Shown piece by piece: positions 52,378-62,074 of a DNA stretch of 62,074 bases. Below the pieces are notes generated by a model, which worked only from the letters and a program-made list of their open reading frames with translations, searched no databases and was not told where the DNA came from. Origin of the DNA: Cymbomonas tetramitiformis (taxonomy: Eukaryota; Chlorophyta; Pyramimonadophyceae; Pyramimonadales; Pyramimonadaceae); contig LGRX02027684.1 in NCBI GenBank assembly GCA_001247695.2, positions 1 through 62,074 of the forward strand. The letters run 5' to 3'. The stretch's first letter is position 1. Each line of letters starts with the position of its first letter. The translations under genes and the position numbers were made by a program.

Positions 52378-52734
52378 AACGTTCGTCGAGCGGCGCGCGC
52401 GACATCGAGATCGATCGATATCGCTGAACCAGATTTTTTCTGATGATTAATAGGTCATATTTAACAACCTAAAATATACGAATCCGACCATTTATGTATT
52501 TTCGTATTTTTTATAAGGCGATTTTCTCGAAGTATTGTGGGAAATACTACAAGGCCCCGTAGTATTTCTGGAAATACTTTCGACGAATATAGATTATGTG
52601 CCCGGAGGCACAGCGTGAGCCGATATGCCTATGCGTCCGTATGTGTGTCATCGGGGGTAATCTGGGATTGGCACGATGACAGTGAAATTGGGCTTGAAAT
52701 CACGATGAGAATGAATACCAGATGTCCGGGGTAT

Positions 52735-52975
52735 GACAGTATGACACTATGACAGTATGACACTATGACAGTATGACACTATAGTAGTATGACAGTACTG
52801 TGGGGGGTGTCATCGTGGAACTCAGTCAGACCCTCGAAGAATGGTCAGATTCGCATCGGGGTTGAAAAGACAATGAAATCGAATATCAGATATTAAGGTT
52901 ATGACAGTATGACAGTATGACGCTATGACAGTATGACAGTATGACAGTACAGTAGTATGACAGTACTGTGGGGCA
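52735..52975. repeat. ACAGTATGAC / ACACTATGAC short tandem repeats
   Basis: Two clusters (52735-52800 and 52900-52975) of 10-bp units, each ending in AGTAGTATGACAGTACTGTGGGG. They resemble 10490-10530. They lie shortly upstream of the primer-binding-site match at 53292 and so may belong to an LTR. Confidence 0.8.
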
Positions 52976-53291
52976 GTCATCGTGTCAGCCTGTCGGCATA
53001 ACATCTGAATCGAGAATGACGAATCGGAATTAGAAATGAGATCGGATCGGGAACTGAACGTTGAGCCGAAGTGTGACATCGGCTCTCGAGTGGTTGACCC
53101 TGCAACCTGAGTGACGAGTGAATAAGTAGAGCACTTGAGAAGTGTTTAGCCTTCAGAACTCGGAACCGAATTATCGTTTGTACCTCAATCTGGCCCTGAT
53201 CCAGTATATTATAAAAATCCGAATTGTGTACCTTTGCACGTTCAATCAAAAACATATCTCCGAGCATCTGTCGTCGTGCCCCTGGCACATT

Positions 53292-53300
53292 TGGTATCAG
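53292..53300 (+). promoter_or_regulatory. Primer-binding-site-like TGGTATCAG after CTGGCACA
   Basis: Nine bases match the initiator-Met tRNA primer-binding site. They follow a CA-ended sequence after a short gap, as at the 3' end of a 5' LTR. This supports reading 53292-56159 as the interior of an LTR retroelement on +. Confidence 0.5.
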
Positions 53301-54073
53301 CGTGCTGCGATTTCGCCTCTGCGCAACTCGCCCACGGGCCTTTTGAAACTTCCGTTGTGATACAGGGGGAGAGCTGTACTTCCGGCTATCTGTGCGCAAT
53401 TTTAGCCTCCGTAAGTACATTTTTTTTCGTATACAACGGCCGTATCCTCTGGAAAACATCTCCAAAACTTCATATTTTTGCCCCTTAACACTGGGGGCTC
53501 AAACCGGCTCAGAAACCCAAGCATTCGTTTTCCGATCTTAAACCCGAAGTCCGTCCCAGGCCACAAACGACCGTCAGGGAGCACCCTAAAGGGTTTCCCC
53601 GGTCTACAGTAGCCAAGAAAACGATATAGCTCACCTTTCAGAGCCCCAAAAAGGCGAAAAACCGCCCAAAACAGCCAAAAATAGCCGTTTTTGACAGTTT
53701 CCAGCCTACCCCAAAACCTCTCCCAGTAGCCCCCACCACCGAAAAACCCCTCTTTAGACCCCATAGAACAGCCTAGAAACCCCTGATACCGCCCTCACGG
53801 CCATCAGCAGCGGGGAAAGCTCCACCAAAAGGCGCTTTCAGCAGTTCTGGGACGTTTCTGGCAGCCCTTCAGCACCTCCTGGTATCTTCCAGCAGTGCAC
53901 TGACTGGGGCTTTTCTTGGGACCTACGGAGTACAGATACCGTCTGGGACCTCACTGGACCCCCATATTGGACCTGACACCTCCTTTTTCACTGCTGCTTG
54001 ACTCTTGCCCGCGCGCCTAGGCACTCAAAAATCGTGTCGCGGAGCCCTGGCCAAATTTTGAGTTCGCTGGTGT
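53301..54073 (+). other. Leader of an LTR-type element, no domain seen
   Basis: Non-coding or undetermined DNA rich in CCCC and AAAAC between the primer-binding-site match and the small ORFs. A - frame at 53402-53764 is probably incidental. Confidence 0.4.
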
Positions 54074-54253
54074 ATGGCAGTACCCCCTTCGCCAGAAGAA
54101 TACAGAAGAGCGTGGTGGAAGCAAGGACCTATCAAGTGGGTATTCCCTCCAGACCCTACCTACCCACCAGCAGGCGCTTTCTGGCAGAGCGGTCCTTGGA
54201 GCGGTCCTCCTTCCCCCTCGTCCTCTGACGACGAAGAGGAGAACAGCGACTGA
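54074..54253 (+). CDS. Small Trp/Pro-rich protein with acidic tail
   Basis: 59 codons (MAVPPSPEEYRRAWWKQ at the start, SSSDDEEENSD at the end). It has WW and W/P-rich stretches (GAFWQSGPWSGPP). The 3' end overlaps the next small frame. The similar composition of both, PPSPPS before an acidic tail, suggests related products. The family is unknown; it may be a retroelement accessory or a translated leader ORF. Confidence 0.4.
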   Translation: MAVPPSPEEYRRAWWKQGPIKWVFPPDPTYPPAGAFWQSGPWSGPPSPSSSDDEEENSD

Positions 54254-54491
54254 GCGCCTGGATATAGTCACGCTGGCTATCCCACCAAGATACCACAACT
54301 GGGTGTGGGTTCAGATTGGAAACCTTCTCTTCCGCTACCCGAACTCCCAAGACCTGACAGTCTTCCCCGCGCTCCCTGGTTCATATCCAGTGCAAGGAAT
54401 CGAAGAGTGGCCTTGGGTCCCCCCATCTCCACCTGGAAGTCCCGCTCCTTCGCCTCCAGCGAGTGACATCGACGAGGACGAGACTGATTAA
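54249..54491 (+). CDS. Second small Trp/Pro-rich acidic-tailed frame
   Basis: The frame runs TERLDIVTLAIPPRYHNWVW through IEEWPWVPPSPPGSPA to SDIDEDETD, then a stop. No ATG lies in the open part, so it would need frameshifting from the previous ORF (overlap near 54250), a GTG or CTG start, or splicing. Its ending mirrors the previous ORF. Confidence 0.35.
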   Translation, partial: TERLDIVTLAIPPRYHNWVWVQIGNLLFRYPNSQDLTVFPALPGSYPVQGIEEWPWVPPSPPGSPAPSPPASDIDEDETD

Positions 54492-54576
54492 ATAAAAAGG
54501 CGAGCACTCACTACTTTTGCTCACCTGTGGCTATTGCCACACCCAGTCTTTGAACTCAACCAGCTCAGCAGTCAGA

Positions 54577-56159
54577 ATGTCACAGCAGACATCAGAGGCA
54601 TTTCCCAGCATGAGTGTCAGCGCAGAGCAGCTACACCACACACTGTTCTCTCCCATGACCTTCCCATCGCCCACCGCATACGCTTCCGCTCACCCCATTC
54701 CACATCCAGGCACCACCATGCCCTACACAGCGGTGCCCCGCCCTTATACTATGCCGGATGGCACCCCCGCACAGGCTGTATGGAACGGCGTCAATTGGGT
54801 ATTGCCCCAATCAGCGCCCCTCGCTGGGGGAGTATCACCAGTGCCGTTCACACTGGGAACCCATCACCCCGTGGGCGCATATCCCACACCGTTCCAACAA
54901 CAGCTACAGCAGCAGCAGCAGTGGCTCGCGTACCAGCAGCAGCAACAGCAGTGGCTTCAGCAGCAGCCACTGGAACCGATGCAGCAGCAGTTACAGCAGC
55001 AGCAGTTACAACAGCAGCAGTTACAGCAGCAACAGCAGCAGCAGCAGCAGCAGCAACAGCAACCGCAGCCGCCACAACAGCCGCAACATCGACCACAGCA
55101 GCCCCATCAGCTGGCACCAGCCACCTCCGCGCTTCATGACTCAGGCGCGGATCTCTCATCGCTGCAGCACTTCATCAGCATCGGCGCCGCGGCCCTGCCG
55201 GACCCTCTGCAGGTACCCCTTGACAGCGGAGTTCAGCAGAATGTCTTGGGCGGTACCCAGCTCTTGGTGCGTCACCTTCCCGCGGTAGCGACAACCTCAG
55301 AGACTCGCCGGCGCCGGCGTTCCCGAAGGGCATCTTCGGGCCCTGCGACACATGGCAAACATCTTCCAGGCCCAAGCCACGCACCTGATCACTCTGACCC
55401 CGACTCCGGTACGGACATCAGCCGCACCAGCACGGGGACCAGAGGCAGCCGAAGCACGCAGGCACGGGCTGAGCGCAGGCGGAGGGCCGCCCACAGGTCC
55501 GGCTCCGACTCGGACGCGAGCAGCCGAAGTGAACACATTCGCAGAGAAGTCCTGGCGGCAGTACAGGCCCTGGACATCTCCGCGGTGCTCTCGAGAGGAC
55601 TCGCGCTGCCTGGTGCGACGGCGTCGGCAGGAGCCTCCCCACCAGGCGACCCTCAGGGCAGCGCACAGGGCCTGGCGGCGGACCATCTACACGAGGCAGA
55701 CGCCGCCGCCAGCGTAACCCCTCCAGTGCCTCAGACCGCCGCTGAGACCGCTCCCGCCGAACCTCCCACTCAGGGCCGGCCAAATCCCCATAACATGATG
55801 GTGGCCCGCCGGCGGCAGTCGATGGAAACGGTGGTGCACGGCGGTGGCAATCCCGACTCAGAGCCCAGAGACTCCAGTCCAAGCGACTCGCCACCAGGCC
55901 CCCCTAGTGATCCACCTCAGGATCCCCCTGACGATCCCGCACCAGAGCCCTCCTACCCTCAGTACCCAGAGGTCAGAGCCCTCTTCGTCACCCACGATGG
56001 TGGGTCATTGTGGGTGCACCAGTCAGCTGGGGTGCGAGGCGCGGCAACCGTCTCCCTACCATGGGACGAACGCCGCCGGGCTGGGGTGCAGGGCGACGCC
56101 ATCTTGTTCAGGATCATGCACCTGCTGGGAGCGCCGCTGACTGCATATGCGCGCATGCA
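54577..56159 (+). pseudogene. Gln-rich gag-like protein truncated by a CACTA insertion
   Basis: From ATG 54577 (MSQQTSEAFPSMSVSAEQ) the protein has a Pro/His/Thr region and a CAG-encoded poly-Gln block (about 54900-55100). An Arg/Ser-rich basic region (RRRRRSRRASSG; RAERRRRAAHRSGSDSDAS) and a Pro/Asp-rich region follow. A more ordered end comes last (VRALFVTHDGGSLWVH). The last three codons and stop come from the CACTA terminus at 56160, so the original C-terminus is lost. The position after a primer-binding-site match suggests a Gag precursor, but no zinc knuckle or capsid motif is visible. Confidence 0.45.
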
Positions 56160-56736
56160 CACTGAGAAATAAACGCGGTAAACCGGTGGTAAAATGTGGT
56201 AAACTGGTGGTAAAATATGGTAAATTGGTGTTTTACCACCATTATACTAATAGTGGCGATATAAATCCCGTGGGTAATTTCCTATTGGCAGTTGGCGTTT
56301 TTGTTACCACGATTTTACCACATTTACTTATAGCGCGGTAATTATATATTATTGTTTACCATTGCTGTATATAATTTACCATGGTACCCCCCTACGACCG
56401 GTAAATTGACCCCCAATGGTAAAATTACCACATATGACCGGTAAATTGATCCCCAATGGTAAAATTACCACATATTACCGGTAAGTTTACCACGGTATGA
56501 CCACGGTTGGACACGTGGCAGGCAGGATGCACTGTGATACGGACACGTGTGCAAGATTAGTGCACGTGGCAATCAGGCACGGAATGTTACATAACTGTTA
56601 CCAGATATGCTAGGTAGGTAAGTATGTGGCTTGGCAAGTGCCGGCCCCGTCCTGGGCTTTGCAAGTAAGGTCACACTAGAAGCAATAAGGAGAGAGGAAG
56701 GAAGGACGCATGCTGCTGGTTTCTAGCTTGCCGTTG

Positions 56737-57891
56737 CTAAGGTCTTGAGCATCGTGCAGATTTCATTCCTGGCCAAAGGTAGATGGCGTGGAGGGGGATT
56801 TTAAATCCCGGAGGACGGTGGCAGATACACTTGGTCTCAAGGCGTGACGCCGGCATCAGCAGGGTATGTTTGGCATCCTCGTTCAAGACAAAGACGGCAC
56901 GGCTGTTCATGCGCGCGTTTTTGATAGTCGGGTATGCCGTCACCATGGCTAGACGGCACACCGCGCAATGTGTGGCCGGGTCCCAGATCAGATAGTAAGC
57001 TTCCACGCGGCCGTATTCAAATGCATCGGCTTCAGAGGATGCTAAGGCTACGTTGTAGGAGATTCTGGTTACTGCCCTGGTGTACATCGTGGACGTGAAG
57101 TCCTCGTCGCCGTGCCGCATTCGTGGAAAACATAGGACGTCCAAGGCGTCCCGTTCTAGCTCGTATCGCTCACCGTGCATGGCACGCAAGGAAGCCGCCA
57201 GGCCCGGCAGCAGCCTTCCTTCCGCATCGGCGCTTAGCGCGGATACAGCCACGCCACCGCGGATGATGTGATGACCGACATCCATGAAGTGACACGCGAG
57301 CCCCGGGTCATCGCGGAAACCCGGGCCGTCCTCTTTCACCGAGTGCGCGACATAGTCTGGAAGGAACCGGATCCCGGGGTACAAGTGGGCCATGTCATCT
57401 ACACGGTCTTTCAGCAAGTAGGCGTTACCGATGCATGAATCGATGGCCTTCCCCCCCACCGGCTCCGGCACCACCCCCTTCGCCTCCCCCAACAGGCGCT
57501 CCACCCATAGCTCGATGTTGGAGCTGACAACGCCTACCTTCTCCTCTTGCTTGCACAAGTGTACCACGGCTAGGCGTAGATTCAGCGTCAGCATGTTCAT
57601 AGGGCACTCGTTCTCAATAATGACTGCGAACTCCCTCATACGCAGCTCCGCTTGTGCGCGAGCCTCTGCGCGGTCTTCGATTGTGCCGGCGCACACCTGC
57701 CGGATGAAATATATCACAGCCTCCCTCAGCTTCCACCAAGCCCTGTCCAACTCTCGGTTGAGACTCCACAGGACGTCCATGAATACCAGCGGGCTGAATA
57801 TCAAAATGAAGTTGAGCCAGTCCTCCATAGTGTAGTTCCCTGCAAACAAACCAAGCGTTTCGGGCGACATCAGCATGCATGCACCGTTCAT
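56737..57891 (-). CDS. tnp2-type transposase, C-terminal exon
   Basis: 384 residues. EDWLNFILIFSPLVFMD and RELDRAWWKLREAVIYFIR lead into IENECPMNMLTLNLRLAVV and IELWVERLLGEAKGV, which align in pattern with the DUF4218 region of CACTA transposases. A His/Cys-containing tail (CICHRPPGFKIPLHAIYLW) ends the protein. The 270 C-terminal residues are repeated almost unchanged at 22348-23231. The frame is probably spliced to the exon ending near 57938. Confidence 0.7.
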   Translation of the reverse strand: MNGACMLMSPETLGLFAGNYTMEDWLNFILIFSPLVFMDVLWSLNRELDRAWWKLREAVIYFIRQVCAGTIEDRAEARAQAELRMREFAVIIENECPMNMLTLNLRLAVVHLCKQEEKVGVVSSNIELWVERLLGEAKGVVPEPVGGKAIDSCIGNAYLLKDRVDDMAHLYPGIRFLPDYVAHSVKEDGPGFRDDPGLACHFMDVGHHIIRGGVAVSALSADAEGRLLPGLAASLRAMHGERYELERDALDVLCFPRMRHGDEDFTSTMYTRAVTRISYNVALASSEADAFEYGRVEAYYLIWDPATHCAVCRLAMVTAYPTIKNARMNSRAVFVLNEDAKHTLLMPASRLETKCICHRPPGFKIPLHAIYLWPGMKSARCSRP

Positions 57892-57937
57892 TCAATCAAT
57901 GGTCAACCCATACAACGGGCGGGCCTATGCACACAAT

Positions 57938-58777
57938 TCACGTAGATCTCGCATGCATGGGAAGAACAGCTTTCCTGCAATCATGCCTGCCAGCACACCT
58001 ACCTGCATATTGCACCACGTCCTGGTACTCACGGTGCATGTCGTGCGGGGCACACAGCCCTTTGCCGTTCTTCTGTAGCTGCTTTAGCTGCGCGGCGTTG
58101 AAGTAGCACGTGTCATCGCAGTTGGGCACCTTGTGGCGGAACATCTTCACAGTACTCTTCACGACACCGAAGGTCATACAGTGCATGAAAGGCAGCACGT
58201 ATGCCGACATGGCGGTGAAATATTCCAGGGCCTCCAGGGGACCCTTACCGTAGCGCCCGGTCCGCATGGGATCAGCGCCCTCCTGGGTTAGCTTGACTAG
58301 TTCCTCGTGATCCTCCTGGGTTAATAGCACCGACGGGTCCCAGGCATAAACCGTCTCCCCGTCCGGTAAATAGCTTTGTGCGATAGGCTTGGCATAGCCT
58401 AGGCAATACATCCCACCAGTTGGTCCGGGGGTGCCCTCCCACAGGCTCAGGTAATCGTTGCGTCTGGCAGCCACCGGAGCGAACCTTCCCAGATCGTTCC
58501 GCGCAACGGTGTCACAGTAGCACAGCACCAGAAACACACTGAACTTATCATGCCACTTGCCAAAGTAACCATCGTATACTCGGAACGGCGTGCCTTTGTC
58601 GTCAGCGTGCCCGTCGCGTAACTCCTTGAGCTCCTTCACGAGGCGCTCTTGGATCACGTCATTGTTCTTCCAGTGCTGCCTAGGGCCCGGAACCACAATT
58701 ACGAGCCCGGTAAATTCCATCCTAACCCGATCCTGCGAACACCCGCATGGATGCACCGTCAGTCCTCCCTTCCTCAA
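57938..58777 (-). CDS. tnp2-type transposase, middle exon
   Basis: 279 residues. FTGLVIVVPGPRQHWKNND with ERLVKELKELRDG matches the transposase_21 pattern (ipGPk.P..d...L.pL..ELk.Lw.G). FRVYDGYFGKWHDKFSVFL and a Gly/Cys segment (GPTGGMYCLGY) follow in the position of the zinc-binding loop. It continues the order of the neighbouring exons. The start shown is the first Met of the open frame and may be intronic. Confidence 0.7.
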   Translation of the reverse strand: MRKGGLTVHPCGCSQDRVRMEFTGLVIVVPGPRQHWKNNDVIQERLVKELKELRDGHADDKGTPFRVYDGYFGKWHDKFSVFLVLCYCDTVARNDLGRFAPVAARRNDYLSLWEGTPGPTGGMYCLGYAKPIAQSYLPDGETVYAWDPSVLLTQEDHEELVKLTQEGADPMRTGRYGKGPLEALEYFTAMSAYVLPFMHCMTFGVVKSTVKMFRHKVPNCDDTCYFNAAQLKQLQKNGKGLCAPHDMHREYQDVVQYAGRCAGRHDCRKAVLPMHARST

Positions 58778-59204
58778 TCACCGGGAAGCCTTCACAGCCA
58801 GACACGCTAGCAGGTGTACAACCTACGGCACGCAAGGCGGGACGCAGTGCACCTTGCATACGCCTACACTGCAGAAGCAGACCAGCAGCAGGGGACCACC
58901 TGCATGCGTTACACTGGTTAGCCTTATTCTAGTAACAAGGCACATCGCAACGGTTCGAGTTGCAGATTGTGGCGGCGTGTACCCGAGGGTGCAGGTCCGC
59001 GCTCCGCATCGCTCCGAACCTCGTGGACCATCCCCTGCACCGTGCGCGCCACATTCCCACCATTACGCCCGGTGGTGTGTCCCCACCCTCACGTGCAACG
59101 CATCGTTTGCACCATAGCGCTGTTCAGGTCAGCCATTTCATTCAACATACATCAAGGGGAGGGGGGGGCTTGGTTGTAGTAGGAGTGCTGGGTGTCGGCT
59201 GGAC
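58778..59204. other. Probable intron between transposase exons
   Basis: No ORF in the transposase direction. It separates two frames that together follow the tnp2 domain order. Confidence 0.45.
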
Positions 59205-60086
59205 TCACTGTTTGTCGTGCTTCTTCGCCCGTGCGTCATCCTCACCGTATTCCACAGCCATTCCAGCCCGAACCATTCCAGGTTTCATGGGATCCGTGCT
59301 TTCTGTTTCCTGCAGCAGCCGGCCCCCAACCGTGCTGTGCTCGTTGATCCGCGCCACGTGCGGGCTGGTCATGACGCATGCGTTTGTAGGCGCTCTCGCC
59401 TGCGTATCAGCACGCATCTTTGCAAACTTCGCATTGCGCATCCAGCGTCTGACTAGCCGTTTCACCGGGAAGTAGAAATAGTACTCCTGCGGGCGGTACA
59501 CCTCACCCCGCGCCGTACGTGTCACACTGTATCTCTCCTCCTCGCACCACCCGACCGGCACTCCCGCCGCATCCCACGCGATGGGAACCCCGCATTTCTC
59601 CTGCGCTGGTTTCTTGGTCTCTGCTGGAAACGTTCTGTGATACTTCGGACACACATGCACTGCGTAGTCCCACACGGTCTCGGCACCAATCAGGCGTAGC
59701 ATGTGCCAGAGCGACCCCGGTAAATTGGTGTTTGCTCCACCCAGCAGCATCTTCAAGATTTTCATGAACGTGTTGAAGTGCGCGTCTGTCCACTGCTGCC
59801 GCCGTTTCATGTCCAGCAAATACCACACAGCTTCCTGCAGCGTCACTCCGTGGGGGCTCGCCAGCCCATGCGTTAGAAGCGGATCCATCTTTTTGGGACT
59901 GAGTTCGGCCGACTCTGGCGCGTCCAATGTCTCCACTTTCGCTGGCTCCGGCGCGTCTACCGTCACCGCTTTCCCTGCCTCCGGAGGGTCCACCGTCACC
60001 TCTTTCGCCGGCACCGGCGCGTACACCGTCACCTCTGCGTGATGAGCCAGCAGCAAGGCGGACGCCTCTTCCACCTCGATTTCCAT
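59205..60086 (-). CDS. tnp2-type transposase, N-terminal exon
   Basis: 293 residues. After an acidic, Pro/Val-rich start with repeated VTVDAPEPAK-like units, FNTFMKILKMLLG and LPGSLWHMLRLIG match the conserved N-terminal helix pair of CACTA TNP2. VHVCPKYHRTF and CGVPIAW occupy the Cys/His region. EYYFYFPVKRLVRRWM resembles the vlxYfPlxdRLqrlf motif. Confidence 0.7.
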   Translation of the reverse strand: MEIEVEEASALLLAHHAEVTVYAPVPAKEVTVDPPEAGKAVTVDAPEPAKVETLDAPESAELSPKKMDPLLTHGLASPHGVTLQEAVWYLLDMKRRQQWTDAHFNTFMKILKMLLGGANTNLPGSLWHMLRLIGAETVWDYAVHVCPKYHRTFPAETKKPAQEKCGVPIAWDAAGVPVGWCEEERYSVTRTARGEVYRPQEYYFYFPVKRLVRRWMRNAKFAKMRADTQARAPTNACVMTSPHVARINEHSTVGGRLLQETESTDPMKPGMVRAGMAVEYGEDDARAKKHDKQ

Positions 60087-60206
60087 GCCCGCCTTTGCAG
60101 CTAGTTCCTGCGAGTGGCCGTCCCCTCCTGGCTTAGTTTCTGTGCATATTCTGCGTGCGCTGCATGCCCCTGCGCATGTTGCATGACGTACATACTACAA
60201 TACGCA

Positions 60207-61010
60207 CTACATGATGTTTCCACGTCCTGTCCGAGCAGGGCGTACATCGTAAAGAAAGTCCGGGATGGAGAGGAGGTCCGCCTCCGCATCACCACCTTCG
60301 TCCGTCTCCTCCACGATGTCTTCTTCCGGGATGTCCGGCAAATCCAACACCTCCTCCCAGTATGCATTTTCGGCTGGGGTGGGGGCATCTGACGACCCCC
60401 CTTCCTCGCAATGGCACATTCCCATATATCCCACGGCCCGTGCGTCCGCCAGGTCGTGGTTCGTATCATTCCCATCTGCGCCGGCTCCTCCCACCAGGGT
60501 ATACCGCATTCTCTTGTTGGGTATCCTCGCCTGCTGAGAATCATCATCCGCTGTTTCCGCAAACACTGGGGCCGCCTCCATCTGGTGGCCAGCGGAGATG
60601 GCAATGACCCGGTGCCTTTGATCAAACTGAACTCCCAGAGATTGCATGCGGCCTATGAGCACGTCAATCCTTCCCTTGTGCTCCTTTCCGGCGCGCCCTA
60701 CCTGATCAGGTATGCCCAGCGTGCACAAGTCGTCGGGGGTGAAGAGGGAGCGAATGCTTGGGCGCTTGATGTCACGGTAAGCGCGTTGCGCCAACTCCAG
60801 TAGCCGGGCGTCGGTCACGTGCCGGTTATCCCACGCGGTTGGGAGCTGCGCTGTTTGGCACGTGACGGCTTCCCCCCCGGCTCGCCGTTTCCCCCGCGCG
60901 CCGTCCACCGGGCTCGCTCCCTCACCTGCTAGCTCTCTGGGGCCCACAGGCGGTCCCCGGAAGCTTGTTATCCGCATCCTATTATCGATCATGCACCCGA
61001 GAGTTGTCAA
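60207..61010 (-). CDS. CACTA-associated ORF, possibly the 5' exon or accessory protein
   Basis: 267 residues. A basic N-terminal half (GPRELAGEG; RGKRRAGGEAV) has a helix-rich region (LLELAQRAYRDIKRPSIRSL). The C-terminal half is strongly acidic (WEEVLDLPDIPEEDIVEETD). No recognised domain. It is on the same strand and upstream of tnp2, so it could be a TnpA-like DNA-binding accessory or the first exon. Confidence 0.5.
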   Translation of the reverse strand: MTTLGCMIDNRMRITSFRGPPVGPRELAGEGASPVDGARGKRRAGGEAVTCQTAQLPTAWDNRHVTDARLLELAQRAYRDIKRPSIRSLFTPDDLCTLGIPDQVGRAGKEHKGRIDVLIGRMQSLGVQFDQRHRVIAISAGHQMEAAPVFAETADDDSQQARIPNKRMRYTLVGGAGADGNDTNHDLADARAVGYMGMCHCEEGGSSDAPTPAENAYWEEVLDLPDIPEEDIVEETDEGGDAEADLLSIPDFLYDVRPARTGRGNIM

Positions 61011-61031
61011 TCTGTCAGCAAGCTGACCAAG

Positions 61032-61745
61032 CTAACGGAGCTTTGTGTCCTTTTGCGTCTTCGTGAGGCGGCCGCCGGCCTTCCTTGGGATCCATCCGAT
61101 GTCCACACCAAACCGTGACACTTTGGGTGTCATGCTTTGCCCAATATCCAGGCTTTGCAGTTTACGCAGGATGACGGCGTCATCCAGTTCGGCCATCACC
61201 GCGCATACCTGCCGCAAATCACCCCTTCCGTGTCACCGACCTGCACGCAGCACATCCGTTGAGGGGGGGCACCGACAGCACCTGCATCATGAAGGCAGAC
61301 ACCTCGTTAGATGCATCGTTGCTGCTCGCGTGAGCGCCCGATCGATACGCGGCGGTCGCTCGGTGCATGGCGTGTGCAGCGTGACGCGTGCTTAGTGACC
61401 GCGTGTTTCCGTCGGAGAACACAAACTGATTTATTCCAAAGATACAATACAGTTCAAAATTGTCTGTTCTAGCCACATACGGTCTTTCACTTCGCATAGC
61501 CTACAATCTGCATTAATCGGAAGCTGGTGTTCGTGGTTGACATCCTAAGCTTTCATGCCAGAGGCTTGTACGGTTGCGCGTTTCCTCTGCGGTACAAGTC
61601 GTATGCGCCTGCTTTCAAGCTTCTGGTTCAGGAACACTGGTCAGCCAGCAGCTTGGGGTATCGCCAGCGTTGCAATCCAGGCTACGCGTCACCAGATACA
61701 CCTGCGTGCACACGGCGCAAGATTCGACATTCATCCTCATGTTGC
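61032..61745. other. CACTA internal DNA, no clear gene
   Basis: Short - frames (for example 61032-61217, with VMAELDDAVILRKLQSLDIG, which looks protein-like) may be exons of the element's genes. No domain is recognised. Confidence 0.35.
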
Positions 61746-62074
61746 TCATTGCAGGCATCGGCATGTCACAACCCATGCATGCGAGCTGCCTGCGGGAGGC
61801 GTGCCCCACTCACCGGCTGGTCGTGGCTCCGCATTTCCGTCCACTTGTAAACCCGGCGGGACCGTGTCGCGCATGCTGAGCAACTTCGGCAGGTTGGACA
61901 TGCGCATTTCTTCCCCGGTCGATGTCCTCCAAAGCAGTCCCTTCTCGCAGATGTGCACATCCGGGACCCGGCACTCGCCGAATTTCGGGATGATCGCCGA
62001 GTTGAATGCGTGCGCGTCGAACTCCGCATGAAAAATGGCGAAGTCGAGGAGCACCGCGGGCAGCTTGACTTGCA
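61746..62074 (-). CDS. Partial hypothetical protein at the window edge
   Basis: Open on - from the edge to 61746. It contains VLLDFAIFHAEFDAHAFNSA and KFGECRVPDVHICEKGLLW, which read like a folded protein. It is probably another CACTA-encoded exon. The family is not recognised. Confidence 0.35.
   Translation of the reverse strand, partial: QVKLPAVLLDFAIFHAEFDAHAFNSAIIPKFGECRVPDVHICEKGLLWRTSTGEEMRMSNLPKLLSMRDTVPPGLQVDGNAEPRPAGEWGTPPAGSSHAWVVTCRCLQ

Larger units (their letters stand above)
56160..62074 (-). mobile_element. CACTA (EnSpm) transposon, fuller copy, right end outside the window
   Basis: Starts CACTGAGAAATAAACG with the same TGGTAAA subterminal repeats as 21768, and its first 1.46 kb closely matches that copy. 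It then continues with transposase exons on -, in the order expected for tnp2: N-terminal parts at higher coordinates, DUF4218-like end at 56737. The other terminus is not reached. The element cuts the Gln-rich ORF. Confidence 0.8.

Noticed and set aside
54534..55288. Ala- and Ser-rich ORFs in other frames of the CAG tract
   Set aside because: They are shadow frames of the poly-Gln codon run in the 54577 ORF.

Overview
This is a eukaryotic nuclear window, most likely from a green-lineage microalga. Two nuclear DNA-repair genes can be read with spliceosomal GT..AG introns, LTR and non-LTR retroelements are abundant, and there is no operon-like packing. The Gag family of the two terminal-repeat elements resembles, from memory, proteins common in pyramimonadalean prasinophytes such as Cymbomonas. 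That placement is an inference and would need a database search.

Layout. 1-7952: 3' two thirds of a MUTYH (MutY adenine-DNA glycosylase) gene on +, with ten readable exons and introns packed with minisatellites (58, 40, 29 and 54 bp units). 8777-9310: last exon of XPA on -. 10605-10975: 5'-truncated 3' end of a LINE. 11430-18580: an LTR-retrotransposon gag gene broken by a nested series of insertions. A 252-bp-LTR element (TSD AGCGG) sits in it and itself contains a gag-only LTR element with 255-bp LTRs (TSD CTCCT). An inverted-repeat segment and a 281-bp hAT MITE (TSD CAGCAATT) lie further along the same gag. 18620-21767: LTR copies and the 3' half of a Ty3-type pol whose integrase is followed by a methyltransferase-like domain. 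21768-28317: a CACTA-type DNA transposon whose core is replaced by a 223-bp satellite array. 28318-31574: a second gag-only element with an uninterrupted Gag. 31801-32081: a second 281-bp hAT MITE (TSD CTACTCGG).

32687-34348: an intronless secreted protein with duplicated DUF4397-like domains. 36807-41399: one LINE insertion whose 5' half is inverted (twin-priming structure) and whose 3' ORF carries RNase H, a zinc knuckle and an adenine-methyltransferase-like NPPF domain. 41679-44577: a multi-exon beta-class amino-methyltransferase-like gene with basic nuclear-localisation-like ends. 44830-45726: a MYND-finger protein. 45666-49460: palindromes, a piggyBac-type MITE (TTAA), and a partial tandem duplication with one small ORF. 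49740-52980: degenerate tandem repeats and direct repeats. 53292-56159: an LTR element with a primer-binding-site match, two small Trp-rich acidic-tailed ORFs and a Gln-rich gag-like ORF cut by a second CACTA. 56160-62074: that CACTA, with tnp2 transposase exons, running off the window.

The main theme is mobile DNA. Three unrelated amino-methyltransferase-like domains occur within about 25 kb, and two of them are carried by retrotransposons. Several ORFs change frame by one base, some at homopolymers, so decay and assembly error cannot be separated from this sequence alone.
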